From an uncultured Clostridia bacterium (GTDB lineage Bacteria; Bacillota; Clostridia; Christensenellales; UBA1242), in NCBI GenBank assembly GCA_944384375.1, contig CALWTE010000007.1, positions 1 through 55,722 of the forward strand: 55,722 nt of DNA, written 5' to 3'. Below are positions 24,556 to 33,208 of the stretch, piece by piece. Numbering within the stretch: the stretch's first letter is position 1; each line of letters opens with the position of its first letter. The position numbers were made by a program, and so were the translations under genes. Under the pieces are notes generated by a model, which saw nothing but the letters and a program-made list of their open reading frames with translations, ran no database searches and was not told where the DNA came from.

Positions 24556-26049
24556 TTATTCTGTTGTGGTATTATCAGTGCTGTCGTCTTCAGTTTCTAA
24601 GTAGTCTTCTTCTAGCAATTTACCGATAAAGTGCGTATAAGGATTGCCCGCATCGTCAGTAACGCCTGCTGAGTAAGTTACGTAATGCATATAATAATTA
24701 TTAGTGTATTGTACAAAGAAATAAATATTGTCGCCGTCTACGTCAAAGTTGTTAGCGATATCTGCCTTTGGAGTAACATCGCTAGGTATCATGAGTTCGG
24801 CAGTTTGGTTTGCCTGCGTGTAATCTATTCTATATAAATTACTACTACTAATATAATACATGTATTGGTCGGTAACTTCCACAATTTCAGAAACGACGTC
24901 AGAAGTCAACACAGTGATACCTACATCACTGTTAGCCTTTTTAAAATAAGTGTTTGTGCCGTCAGTGTAAATTATTGCTGGGCCGTGATTGCTCGCTACC
25001 AAAGCATACTCAGTAATATTTGCACTAGAACCTACAGATTGTTTGCTAACAAAAGTAGTGTTCGTCTTGAATGTTCCGTCAGTGTTTGCGCTAATACTCA
25101 TTGCAGAAATTTTTGTTGGAAAACCTGGTGTGCCCGCATCTGTAATTAAACAATATAAGTATCTGCCGTTTGTATTAATGATTTCGTAAGTAACATTTTC
25201 TTGTGATAATACGGTTGAAGTTTCCTTTGTAGCAAGATTATATGCTTTTAAAACTGCACCTGTTATGTTTTCGTTTTCAAATGGTTCGGTAAAGTAAATA
25301 TAGTTATCAATTGCATTTATAGGACTGTTGCTGTTTGCGTAAACTGGTGAACTAGCGCTGTGTGCGTGCTCTGTTACGGTCGTGCGAGTCACATCTTCGC
25401 CGTCAATTGTGTTAACTACTAAAGTTTCGCCGTCTAAAATGATTTGGTAAACTATGTCGCCTATTCGATACATAGAAAGAGAAACTTCACTGTTGTCGCT
25501 AATTGTCTCGTACAACAAGTCATTAGAACCACTCCTGTCAAGTGGTGTGCGGTAGTATTGTAATTGAGAAGTAAGCACGTTACCGCTATTGTCTTTCTTG
25601 TTATTTGGTGTTGTGTAGTAAAGGTAGTCGCCAAAAATGTAAAGGTCAGAATATTCAAAGCCCGCAACCTTAGGAACAACGATATCAACATCGTTTATCT
25701 CTTGGGTTTCGTCAACTACTCTATTGCCATCTTCGTCATACTCAACGTTAGTTTCAACCACTTTGCCATCAGTTAATTTTACGCGGTAAATAGCAGATTG
25801 GTCAATGTCACCGTATTTGTTTGTTTCACCCACACTAGAAGTGTCAATGTAGCCGTTTACAAAATAAAGGTAATCGCCTTTTTGCACTGTCAGCCCACCA
25901 TTCCCATACACTACATCATCTGCATTTGGATTGTCGTCAAATCTACCCAAACCACCACAAGCTGAAAAGCAAAAAGTGATAACAAGTAGCATCATAACAG
26001 CCAAACCGATTTTTAAAATTGTCTTGCTTAAAGATTTAGTAATAGTCAT
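24556..26049 (-). CDS. Lipoprotein with beta-propeller-like (DUF5050-like) repeats
   Basis: 497 residues. Signal peptide (about 1-30) with lipobox FSAC, so Cys31 would be lipidated and the protein held on the outer face of the membrane. The mature part contains several repeats of the form GDYLYFVNGY, GDYLYYTTPN, DNYIYFTEPF, NGRYLYCLIT, DQYMYYISSS and GDNIYFFVQY, spaced 45-75 residues, typical of DUF5050-type propeller blades. The end is Asp/Glu/Thr-rich. Function unknown; binding of a ligand or protein partner outside the cell is likely. It diverges from the small gene at 26154. Confidence 0.85.
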   Translation of the reverse strand: MTITKSLSKTILKIGLAVMMLLVITFCFSACGGLGRFDDNPNADDVVYGNGGLTVQKGDYLYFVNGYIDTSSVGETNKYGDIDQSAIYRVKLTDGKVVETNVEYDEDGNRVVDETQEINDVDIVVPKVAGFEYSDLYIFGDYLYYTTPNNKKDNSGNVLTSQLQYYRTPLDRSGSNDLLYETISDNSEVSLSMYRIGDIVYQIILDGETLVVNTIDGEDVTRTTVTEHAHSASSPVYANSNSPINAIDNYIYFTEPFENENITGAVLKAYNLATKETSTVLSQENVTYEIINTNGRYLYCLITDAGTPGFPTKISAMSISANTDGTFKTNTTFVSKQSVGSSANITEYALVASNHGPAIIYTDGTNTYFKKANSDVGITVLTSDVVSEIVEVTDQYMYYISSSNLYRIDYTQANQTAELMIPSDVTPKADIANNFDVDGDNIYFFVQYTNNYYMHYVTYSAGVTDDAGNPYTHFIGKLLEEDYLETEDDSTDNTTTE

Positions 26050-26153
26050 CTAGCATCTCCTTGATTAATTTAACAAATAAAAGAATATAAACATATATTA
26101 CCATTAAATATGATTTTAGTCAATTATTTATAATCAATAAAAAGGAAAGAATT

Positions 26154-26471
26154 ATGAAAAAATTTGATTTTGATACTGGTTTTGTAAATACCCCGCCCGT
26201 AACAACTCAGAGCAACACTACCGAGAACAAAAGCACTTTCCCCTTAGAACAATTATTGCAAATTTTACCCAAACTAAACCTAAATGGAATATTAAATATA
26301 TTTTCAAATAAACAAAATCAAAATAATTCGGCGCAAGAGCAACAAGTAGAAGAAAGTTTTGTACCTACTCAAAATTTTATGCGCACTCAAAACCTTTATG
26401 AAGCACAGAAAAACATTCAAGAACACAGGTATATAGTTAACGCAATTCGTACGAATAACAAGAAGGAATAA
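26154..26471 (+). CDS. Small hypothetical protein, 105 residues
   Basis: Polar, Asn/Gln/Thr-rich protein without signal or membrane span. Residues 1-30 are low complexity; residues 31-50 (LEQLLQILPKLNLNGILNIF) could form an amphipathic helix; the C-terminal 25 residues are basic (EHRYIVNAIRTNNKKE). AAAAGGAAAG lies seven bases before the ATG, which supports translation. It diverges from the lipoprotein gene and is followed by the palindrome-rich region. No family recognised. Confidence 0.65.
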   Translation: MKKFDFDTGFVNTPPVTTQSNTTENKSTFPLEQLLQILPKLNLNGILNIFSNKQNQNNSAQEQQVEESFVPTQNFMRTQNLYEAQKNIQEHRYIVNAIRTNNKKE

Positions 26472-26495
26472 CTACATAAAAAATTATAATTTTTA

Positions 26496-26548
26496 GGTAT
26501 TATGCAGGTACTATGCACTACATTTTGCGCAGAGTAGTACCTTTTAAA
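26496..26548. repeat. TACTATGCATAGTA-family repeat, diverged copy
   Basis: AGGTATTATGCAGGTACTATGCACTAC ... GTAGTACCT: an AGGTA..TACCT outer pair with two half units, directly after the 26154-26471 gene. Diverged from the copies at 5666 and 40352. Confidence 0.6.
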
Positions 26549-26697
26549 TTGGGAAAAAGTGAAAATACTAAATTTATGCTTAATTTAGGTAAAACAAGTT
26601 TTGAACTGGCATTTAGTAAAATTATTTTTATAATATGCCCTATTTTTATTATTGCAAAATCTTTTTGATTTGAATTTTTATTGTTAATTAAAAAATA

Positions 26698-26721
26698 ACG
26701 TGTCAACAATTGTTGACACGT
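26698..26721. repeat. Perfect 24-bp palindrome, copy 1
   Basis: ACGTGTCAACAA followed by its exact reverse complement TTGTTGACACGT. The same core occurs in copy 2. Function unknown: operator, recombination site, or hairpin end of a mobile element. Confidence 0.95.
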
Positions 26722-26880
26722 GCTGTAGAATCATTTTTTTTATATATTATTGATTCTCTGTTTTGTTGTAAATGTTACTATTAACTTGTAGAAAATGCAA
26801 AAATTAGTGATTTTTTAACTATTGTTTAAATCGCTATTTTGAAATGCAGTTCATTTTTAAATGCTTTTTAGATTTACTTT

Positions 26881-26914
26881 AAAGTACGTGTCAACAATTG
26901 TTGACACGTACTTT
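26881..26914. repeat. Perfect 34-bp palindrome, copy 2
   Basis: AAAGTACGTGTCAACAA followed by its exact reverse complement. It contains the whole 24-bp core of copy 1 and lies 160 bases beyond it. Confidence 0.95.
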
Positions 26915-26994
26915 ATAACTTGCACTGTATTAAAAAATAAATTTATATTGCTATACATAGATATTGATTAAATAGTTTAAACTATTAAATATTC

Positions 26995-27825
26995 TTACAT
27001 TTTTATGTTTTCGCCAGTTTCGGCGTTTTGGTACATTACCCAGTAGCCTGCGCCGTTTGGGTCGTTTAGGTTGGTGGGTAACCACTGGCAATAGTCCGTC
27101 AAAGTTGATGGCGGTGCTGTTTGGCGAGAAGATGCGGGAATTCCGTAGCATAAGTGCGTCACCACTTGCCCGTCGTAGAGTTTACCTAAAATATAATGCT
27201 GTCCGTCTTGGCTGTAATTTACCTTTACCCATTCGGTGTTTTCCACCATATCTTCTAATTCTTTATAATGCGGAAATTTTTCAAATAATTCGTCTAGTTG
27301 CGGTTGAATAAGCGAATAAAAGTTGCCCGTTTCATTTGGTTGTGGTTCGTCTGGCTGAGTGCTAGGAATTTCGTCCTGCGAGATTTCGTCTTCTTCGTCT
27401 TCATCACTTGATAAAGTTTCGGGCTGGCTCATTTCTTTATCTATTAAATCGTCTAATTCATTTTGCGACAAATCTTCAAATAAGTCTGCCACATTACCCG
27501 TTGACCCTGCGTTCTGCCCCATTGCCAAACCTTGCACTGCTCCATTTTGAGTGGTGGCAAGCAGTATAGTTATATTTGAATCATTCGGTGCGTTTACAAT
27601 TTTAAAACTATAATTTTGTGCATCGGTAATCTGTGGATAAATATATTTTTTATCCCCTACTTTTATTGCCATTGTGATAGGCAAAAGCGTTTCGTCTATG
27701 TTAAAAACACGTAATGTACCTGTAATATTTACTTCGCCATTTAGAGTAACCAGTCCGCGAATACTTTTGCTACCTAAATTTGATACTTCGGGCAATTGAT
27801 TTATTATAATACTTCTCGTAACCAT
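26995..27825 (-). CDS. Hypothetical protein, conserved-looking two-part architecture
   Basis: 276 residues, no export signal. The N-terminal part (about 1-100) is beta-rich (SIIINQLPEVSNLG, GLVTLNGEVNITGTLRVF) and resembles a small carbohydrate- or protein-binding sandwich. An acidic low-complexity linker (about 118-165, DEDEEDEISQDE) joins it to a C-terminal domain (about 170-276) with WVKVNYSQDGQHYILGKLYD, HLCYGIPA, DYCQWLPTNL and GYWVMYQNAETGE. I recall the C-terminal block from uncharacterised clostridial proteins but cannot name it. GGAGAGTT precedes the ATG. Function unknown. Confidence 0.8.
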   Translation of the reverse strand: MVTRSIIINQLPEVSNLGSKSIRGLVTLNGEVNITGTLRVFNIDETLLPITMAIKVGDKKYIYPQITDAQNYSFKIVNAPNDSNITILLATTQNGAVQGLAMGQNAGSTGNVADLFEDLSQNELDDLIDKEMSQPETLSSDEDEEDEISQDEIPSTQPDEPQPNETGNFYSLIQPQLDELFEKFPHYKELEDMVENTEWVKVNYSQDGQHYILGKLYDGQVVTHLCYGIPASSRQTAPPSTLTDYCQWLPTNLNDPNGAGYWVMYQNAETGENIKM

Positions 27826-28066
27826 AAACTCTCCTTCAATCTATATACATATTATATATTATTTAAGCAAAAGAAAGTTTACTGCTAAACCGCTAAAAAT
27901 TTAAAATTTTTGCTAATTTTGTTGAATTTTGACAAAAAGAAAAGACAAATCTTTTCTAAATTTGCCTTAACTTATTAAAAAATATTTAAGATATTAAAAT
28001 TGCAAAGGTATTTTTGAAAAAAATTTATTCAAAATTGCCCTATTTTTAAATCTGTTTTATAACAGA

Positions 28067-29599
28067 CTATTTTATTTTTAGTTGTCTGCTGTTTTTCTTA
28101 AAGGCTTTTTGTACAGATTTGACCATTTTTTCGTAATCTTTTAAGTTAGCCCACGTTTTAGAAGGATTTAAAATTTTGTCGTCACTAATTCCGTCGCAAT
28201 GAGTAGGAATAGACAAACCTAAATATCCGTCCATTTCAAAAGGAACGTTTGCAAAGCCTGTGGTGGTTGCTTCGTCAACGAGCCTACGAGTGTCACTTAG
28301 TTTTATACGAGTACCTACGCCATATTTCCCGCCCGTCCAACCAGTGTTCACGAGCCAAACATTGCAACCAGACTCGTGTGCTTTTTTCTCCAGCAAGTTT
28401 GCATAAACTTGAAAATCTCTAGGCATAAAGGGAGCACCAAAGCAAGCGCTAAAAGTCCATTCAGGTTCTTGCGTGTCGCCTTCTAACCCCGACATTTTAC
28501 TTGTAAAGCCGTTTAAAAAGTAGTATTTAATTTGGTCTGAATTTAGTTTTGCAATCGGTGGAAAAACGCCCGTACTGTCGGCGGTAAGGAAGAAAATATT
28601 TTTTGGGCTCTCTGCCTTGCCACTAACTATTACATTTTTTAAATTTGTCAAAGGGTATGCCGTACGCATATTCTCTGTAATAGACGAATTGAAGAAATCA
28701 GGGTCGCCGTTTTTATCTTGAACGACGTTTTCTAGCAAGGCGCCGTCTCTAATTGCCTGGTAGATATCGGGGTCGTGCTTTGCATCTAATTCAAAAATTT
28801 TAGCGTAGCAACCGTCTTCAATATTGAATAGCCCTTTATCATTCCAGCCGTTTTGGTCATCGCCAACAACATACCTACCAGGGTTTGTGGAAAGTGTAGT
28901 TTTACCTGTACCGCTTAGACCAAAGAAGATTGCGCTGTTTTTGCCAGATTTATCACTGTTTGCCGAACAATGCATAGTAAGTACGTTTTTGGCTGGCTTT
29001 TCATAGTTAAATACTGAAAACATACCTTTCTTTATTTCGCAAACGTAACCTGTGCCGACTACAACTATTATTTTGCGGGTAAAATCAATACCGATAAAAG
29101 CGTAACTATTAATGCCGTATTTTTTCTTGTCTAGTCTAAGTTCTGGTGCGGAAAGCACGGTGTATTGCGAATTAAAGTCCGCTATGTTGTGTTTTACCAC
29201 GTCTCTAAACATTATTTTTACAAACATTGCCTGGCTAGGTAGTTCGGTAAAGACGGTTATATCCATTCGTTCGCTATCGTCCTGTCCTGCCGCACAATCT
29301 ACGACATAAACGTCTTTTTGTGCTAAATACCCTACAACTTCATTAAAAATTGCATCAAAAACTTGCCTTTTTATAGGGTGGTTGTATCCGCCCCAACTAA
29401 TATTTTTCTTTGTGTTTTCGTCAACGACAAAAAACCTATCATCTGGCGAACGCGAAGTCCGCTCTCCCGTAAATGTAGCAACCGCCCCCGATTTGGTTAA
29501 GTAACTTTTTTCAGTTTTTAAAGTCAAAGCGGTAAGAGTTTGCATATCTAAATTTAATTTTACTTTTTTATCAAATTTTTGTAGTAATTCACTTCTCAT
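28067..29599 (-). CDS. pckA: Phosphoenolpyruvate carboxykinase (ATP)
   Basis: Converts oxaloacetate and ATP to phosphoenolpyruvate, CO2 and ADP; in anaerobes it can run the other way to make ATP while fixing CO2. 510 residues, slightly shorter than the usual 520-540 but complete. Substrate-binding RTSRSPDDRF near residue 48, kinase-1 P-loop GLSGTGKTTLS near 225, metal-binding VVGDDQNGWND, and NTGWTGGKYGVGTRIKL near the C-terminus are all present. The start overlaps the rsmA 3' end by 11 bases, making a tatD-rsmA-pckA operon, an unusual partner set. GGAGAAATTAAAA precedes the ATG. Confidence 0.97.
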   Translation of the reverse strand: MRSELLQKFDKKVKLNLDMQTLTALTLKTEKSYLTKSGAVATFTGERTSRSPDDRFFVVDENTKKNISWGGYNHPIKRQVFDAIFNEVVGYLAQKDVYVVDCAAGQDDSERMDITVFTELPSQAMFVKIMFRDVVKHNIADFNSQYTVLSAPELRLDKKKYGINSYAFIGIDFTRKIIVVVGTGYVCEIKKGMFSVFNYEKPAKNVLTMHCSANSDKSGKNSAIFFGLSGTGKTTLSTNPGRYVVGDDQNGWNDKGLFNIEDGCYAKIFELDAKHDPDIYQAIRDGALLENVVQDKNGDPDFFNSSITENMRTAYPLTNLKNVIVSGKAESPKNIFFLTADSTGVFPPIAKLNSDQIKYYFLNGFTSKMSGLEGDTQEPEWTFSACFGAPFMPRDFQVYANLLEKKAHESGCNVWLVNTGWTGGKYGVGTRIKLSDTRRLVDEATTTGFANVPFEMDGYLGLSIPTHCDGISDDKILNPSKTWANLKDYEKMVKSVQKAFKKNSRQLKIK

Positions 29600-30416
29600 T
29601 TTTAATTTCTCCTATTTTTTCAGTTAATTTCACAAAATCTTGCGGACTTAGTCTTTCGGCACGAATATCACTAGCAAGATTAATTTCTTGTAGTATTGTT
29701 TGCACTTGTTCCCTATTTAAACCTAAATTCTGCGTTAAATTATTTGCCAAAGTTTTCCTACGCATCATAAAGCAGGCTTTTACAACCTTGCTAACTTCTC
29801 GTATGTTTTCTACTTTTGGGTCTAATTCAATATTCAGTACTCCGCTATCTACATTTGGTTGTGGAGTAAACAACGTCCTAGGCACATTGCGAGTTTTCTT
29901 CACTTTGCCATATAAATTTAATATAACCGTTAGCGCGCCGTAGTCTTTTGTCCCCACACTTGCCGTAATTCTGTCAACTAACTCTTTTTGTAGCATTATG
30001 GTTATACTTTTTACTTTTAATTCGCTCTCAATTAGATAAAAAATTATAGGGCTAGAAATATAGTAAGGCAAATTTGCCACAACTCTAAAAGGTTCATTAT
30101 TGAATTTTTCGGCTATGGTTTTAGCATCAATTTTTAAAATATCGCCAAAAACCAACTCTAAATTTTTTTGTGCCTTAAATTTTTCGGTTAAAAAGTCTAT
30201 TAAAGTTTTGTCTATCTCTATGCTAATCACTTTCCCTTTGGTAGCAACTGCACAAATTTGCTCCGTTAAAGCCCCCGCGCCCGTGCCGATTTCTAGAACG
30301 TTATCATTTTTGCTAACTTTAGCATCACTCACAATTGCCTTTAATAAATTCACGTCAGACAAGAAATTTTGCCCAAACTTCTTCTTAAATTTAAAGTTTT
30401 CTAAATTATTTGCCAT
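29589..30416 (-). CDS. rsmA: 16S rRNA dimethyladenosine transferase RsmA (KsgA)
   Basis: Dimethylates A1518 and A1519 near the 3' end of 16S rRNA. 275 residues from the start at 30416, which has GGGGG seven bases upstream; a start seven codons earlier lacks a site. SAM motif EIGTGAGALTEQI follows KKFGQNFLSD, and the catalytic NLPYYIS motif lies near residue 115. C-terminal helical domain intact (FMMRRKTLANNL). It overlaps tatD by 11 bases and pckA by 11, consistent with translational coupling. tatD-rsmA adjacency is common in Bacillota. Confidence 0.97.
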   Translation of the reverse strand: MANNLENFKFKKKFGQNFLSDVNLLKAIVSDAKVSKNDNVLEIGTGAGALTEQICAVATKGKVISIEIDKTLIDFLTEKFKAQKNLELVFGDILKIDAKTIAEKFNNEPFRVVANLPYYISSPIIFYLIESELKVKSITIMLQKELVDRITASVGTKDYGALTVILNLYGKVKKTRNVPRTLFTPQPNVDSGVLNIELDPKVENIREVSKVVKACFMMRRKTLANNLTQNLGLNREQVQTILQEINLASDIRAERLSPQDFVKLTEKIGEIKNEK

Positions 30417-31191
30417 CAAATTCCCCCATTTTGTCAAAAAATTTATAAGCGTTTTGTGTAGTTTTCACACAAACTTCTTCAAAGTCTATGCCCTTGATTT
30501 CGGCTATTTTCCTTGCCACAAACTCGGTATATTCAGGGCGGTTGAGCCTGCCCCTATATGGTTCGGGCGCTAGATATGGCGCATCAGTTTCTATCATTAA
30601 TTTTTCTAAAGGCACAATTTGCACGGCCTGGCGAATGTCGTTTCTCGGTTTGAAAGTAACTAGTCCTGTAAATGAAATCATTAAATCCTTGTCTAGTAGT
30701 TTTTCGGCAGTGCTAACATCACTTTCAAAACAATGCACAACTCCTTTTTGAAACTCGCCCCTATAATCTTTTAACCACGCAAAAAAATCTTCCCACGCAT
30801 CTCTAACATGGAAAATAATGGGCAAGTTAAATTGCTTTGCTAGTATAATTTGTTGATTTAGGCAATCAAACTGCGCTTGTCTATTGTCCTGTCCGTAATG
30901 ATAATCTAGCCCGATTTCGCCCATTGCTACAACTTTTTCATACCCTGCATTTTCAAGAAAAAATTTAGTAAATTCGTCATTAAACTCAGTCGCCTTTTCG
31001 GGATGAATTCCTAATGCGCAAAAGACCTTTTTATACATTTTTGCTAATTCTAAAGACGAAAGGCTACTATCAAAAGAAAAACTAGGACAAATCACTCGTT
31101 GAATCAGTCCGCTATCTAAATTTTGTATAATTTCAGGTAAAACCTCGGCAAGTTTTTCCGAGTTAATATGTGAATGTGTATCTATAAGCAT
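30406..31191 (-). CDS. TatD family metal-dependent hydrolase/DNase
   Basis: TIM-barrel hydrolase of the TatD/YcfH group. 261 residues, full length. Metal-binding motifs: DTHSHIN (residues 4-10), GEIGLDYH (91-98), FHVRDAWEDF with the next His, VVHCFES, and TDAPYLAPEPYRGRLNRPEY near the C-terminus. Family members are 3'-5' DNases, also implicated in D-Tyr-tRNA turnover and DNA repair; the exact substrate here is not shown. First gene of the tatD-rsmA-pckA operon, diverging from spmA. AAGGAGTTAAAA precedes the ATG. Confidence 0.95.
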   Translation of the reverse strand: MLIDTHSHINSEKLAEVLPEIIQNLDSGLIQRVICPSFSFDSSLSSLELAKMYKKVFCALGIHPEKATEFNDEFTKFFLENAGYEKVVAMGEIGLDYHYGQDNRQAQFDCLNQQIILAKQFNLPIIFHVRDAWEDFFAWLKDYRGEFQKGVVHCFESDVSTAEKLLDKDLMISFTGLVTFKPRNDIRQAVQIVPLEKLMIETDAPYLAPEPYRGRLNRPEYTEFVARKIAEIKGIDFEEVCVKTTQNAYKFFDKMGEFDGK

Positions 31192-31281
31192 TTTTAACTC
31201 CTTAAATTTCTATTATATCAATCTTGTAAATTTTAGTAAAGTTTTTTCATAAAGGAAATTAAATTTTCATAACTATATGCT

Positions 31282-31860
31282 ATGAGAAAAATTTGGTTTT
31301 TTATGGTTTTATCTAGCCTGGTTACCTTGCTATTTGTAAACCCCGAAGATTGTATAAATGCCTTAATGACGGCTGGCAGTGATGCGGTAAGCCTAACTAT
31401 TCGTCTGCTCGGCATTTATGCTGTTTGGCTAGGAATTATTGCGCTCGTAGACGCTAGTGGTTTGTCTAATAAAATTGCGAATTTAATGGAACCAGTCATA
31501 GACTGGTTATTTGGCAGAACGGATAGCGAAACAAAAAGATATATAGCAATGAACTTATCGGCAAATATGCTGGGTATGGGCAATGCTTGTACACCCACTG
31601 GGCTAAAAGCGATGGCAGGACTGGACAAGCAAAATAATTCAGTAACTGCTTCTATGGCTATGATAATGCTAGTTGTAATTAACGCAACAAGTATTCAACT
31701 AATACCTACGACAATTATCGGGCTTAGGCAACAATATGGTTCAACCACAAGTAGCGATATAATTCTGCCCACCTTGATTGCGACAATTATTTCTACTCTG
31801 TTAGGAGTGTTACTCGTAAAACTATGCAACAAAATATTTAAAAGGCGTAGCAAAAAATGA
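31282..31860 (+). CDS. spmA: Spore maturation protein A (SpmA)
   Basis: Membrane protein of the nucleoside-recognition (Gate) family that, with SpmB, is required for dehydration of the spore core in Bacillus and Clostridium. 192 residues, about four hydrophobic segments; the family motifs LSANMLGMGNACTPTGLKAM and TVTASMAMIMLVVINATSIQLIPTT are clear. The C-terminus is basic. The start ATG has only a distant AAAGGAAA, so initiation may be weak. It overlaps spmB by four bases. In many Clostridia spmAB follow scpAB; here they are 28 kb apart. Confidence 0.96.
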   Translation: MRKIWFFMVLSSLVTLLFVNPEDCINALMTAGSDAVSLTIRLLGIYAVWLGIIALVDASGLSNKIANLMEPVIDWLFGRTDSETKRYIAMNLSANMLGMGNACTPTGLKAMAGLDKQNNSVTASMAMIMLVVINATSIQLIPTTIIGLRQQYGSTTSSDIILPTLIATIISTLLGVLLVKLCNKIFKRRSKK

Positions 31861-32369
31861 ACGCAAGTGTATTTGTTACACCGATTTTAATAATTCTGCT
31901 ACTTATATATTGTGCAAAGAAGAAAATCAATACTTATTCTACGTTTGCTGGTGGCGCAAAGGGTGCAATTCAACTTTGCCTAGATATATTCCCTTTTTTA
32001 ATCGCTATTTTTGTAGCAATTCAACTCTTTCGTGTCAGCGGACTCACAACAATAACTGCTGACCTATTGTCGCCTATTATGAATGCCATAGGAATCCCAC
32101 ACGAACTGACCGAGTTAATGATAATTCGTCCTTTTAGTGGCAGTGGAAGTTTGGCGGTGTTAGAGCAAATTTTTTCCGATTACGGCCCAGATAGTTATAT
32201 TTCACGTTGCGCTAGTGTAATTATGGGCAGTAGCGATACCGTTTTTTACGTAGCCACGATTTATTTTAGCCAAACAAAAGCAAAGCGCCTACTTTATGCA
32301 ATTCCCGTAGCACTGATAGCAAATATTTTTGCAGCCATTATTGCTTGTCAAGTGTGTAAATTCTGCTAA
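31857..32369 (+). CDS. spmB: Spore maturation protein B (SpmB)
   Basis: Partner of SpmA. 170 residues with about five hydrophobic segments. Conserved text: YSTFAGGAKGAIQLCLDIFP near 27-46, MIIRPFSGSGSLAVLEQI and GSSDTVFYVATIYF. Translationally coupled to spmA by a four-base ATGA overlap. Its 3' end overlaps the convergent hydrolase gene by four bases, so the two transcripts must overlap. Confidence 0.96.
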   Translation: MNASVFVTPILIILLLIYCAKKKINTYSTFAGGAKGAIQLCLDIFPFLIAIFVAIQLFRVSGLTTITADLLSPIMNAIGIPHELTELMIIRPFSGSGSLAVLEQIFSDYGPDSYISRCASVIMGSSDTVFYVATIYFSQTKAKRLLYAIPVALIANIFAAIIACQVCKFC

Positions 32370-33079
32370 ATTGTAAACGGCTTGAAATCTTTAATTTTAA
32401 ACGTTTGCCCGTGTCCGCTTAAAACCAAAATTTCACCGTCCAAATCATTACAAAAATCTAAACTCTTTCGCAAATCTGCAATACTGCCTGTTGGTAAATC
32501 AAATCTCCCCACTCCGCCACCATAAAATAACAAATCACCACAAACGAAAATTGCTTTATTTACTAGTCCACCACTGCAATTTGTATGACCTGGTAAACTT
32601 TTATAGCGCAAAATTTCACTCCCTATTTTTATTAAATCGTTTTCATTTAAAAATACAATTTGGTTATCGGGGATTTTAAATTCCTTAGGCATGCTCGCTA
32701 AATAGTTAGAAAAATTTATGCGTGGGTTCTGTAAATTATCGTAGCATTGTCTAGATAAATAGAACGTTGCACCCGCTTTTAAATACTCGTCTAAATAGAT
32801 AATGTGGTCAAAGTGGCAATGCGTCAAAAATACGCCTTTGCATTTTAGTTTTCCAGTACTATGCATAGTACTATGCATTTTGTTTTGCGAATAGTTATTG
32901 CCTAAACTACTAGAATTTTCAATATTTTGATTATTTTTATCTACAAAATCAAATTCCCCTACTAAATCTCTAATTTCGTCTAAACTATGGCTACATTCCA
33001 CTATTAAAAACTCGTTATCACTAACTAAACAATATGAGTTTGACTGCATTGAATTTGAAATAATTTCTTTAATTTCCAT
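32366..33079 (-). CDS. Metallo-beta-lactamase-fold hydrolase with repeat-derived insert
   Basis: Glyoxalase II-like MBL protein, 237 residues. The zinc motif THCHFDH is near residues 111-117, with LPGHTNCSGG, FVCGDLLFYGGGVGR and LSGHGQTF supplying later ligands. The order and spacing fit small thioesterase-like hydrolases (GloB-like); the substrate is not known. Between the first strand pair and the zinc motif lies a low-complexity Asn/Ser stretch with MHSTMHSTGKL, encoded by the TACTATGCATAGTA repeat at 32854-32879 and still in frame. It converges with spmB, overlapping by four bases. Confidence 0.92.
   Translation of the reverse strand: MEIKEIISNSMQSNSYCLVSDNEFLIVECSHSLDEIRDLVGEFDFVDKNNQNIENSSSLGNNYSQNKMHSTMHSTGKLKCKGVFLTHCHFDHIIYLDEYLKAGATFYLSRQCYDNLQNPRINFSNYLASMPKEFKIPDNQIVFLNENDLIKIGSEILRYKSLPGHTNCSGGLVNKAIFVCGDLLFYGGGVGRFDLPTGSIADLRKSLDFCNDLDGEILVLSGHGQTFKIKDFKPFTI
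32854..32879. repeat. TACTATGCATAGTA-family repeat inside the MBL hydrolase gene
   Basis: AGTACTATGCATAGTACTAT then GCATTT, a perfect 14-bp palindrome plus a further half unit, in frame and giving MHSTMHST in the protein. Confidence 0.9.
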
Positions 33080-33208
33080 ATTTTCTTCCCCTAAAATTTT
33101 TAGTAAATTTTAACAAAATTTTGTAAAATTTGCAATTAATTTGATAGACTAAAAGGGGCGTTTTGAGTTATAATAATATTTACTAAACGAAAAATTTAAG
33201 GAGAAAAT

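Larger units (their letters stand above)
26472..26994. other. 523-base convergent intergenic region rich in palindromes
   Basis: Holds a TACTATGCATAGTA-family repeat (26496-26548), two perfect palindromes (26698-26721, 26881-26914) and an AAATGCAGTTCATTTTTAAATG word (26843-26862) like the IS-end segment at 2201. No gene supported. Confidence 0.65.

Noticed and set aside
26518..26709. 63-codon minus-strand open frame in the convergent region
   Set aside because: No ribosome binding site, low complexity, ends in the palindromic repeat and begins at the 24-bp palindrome; no protein-like features.
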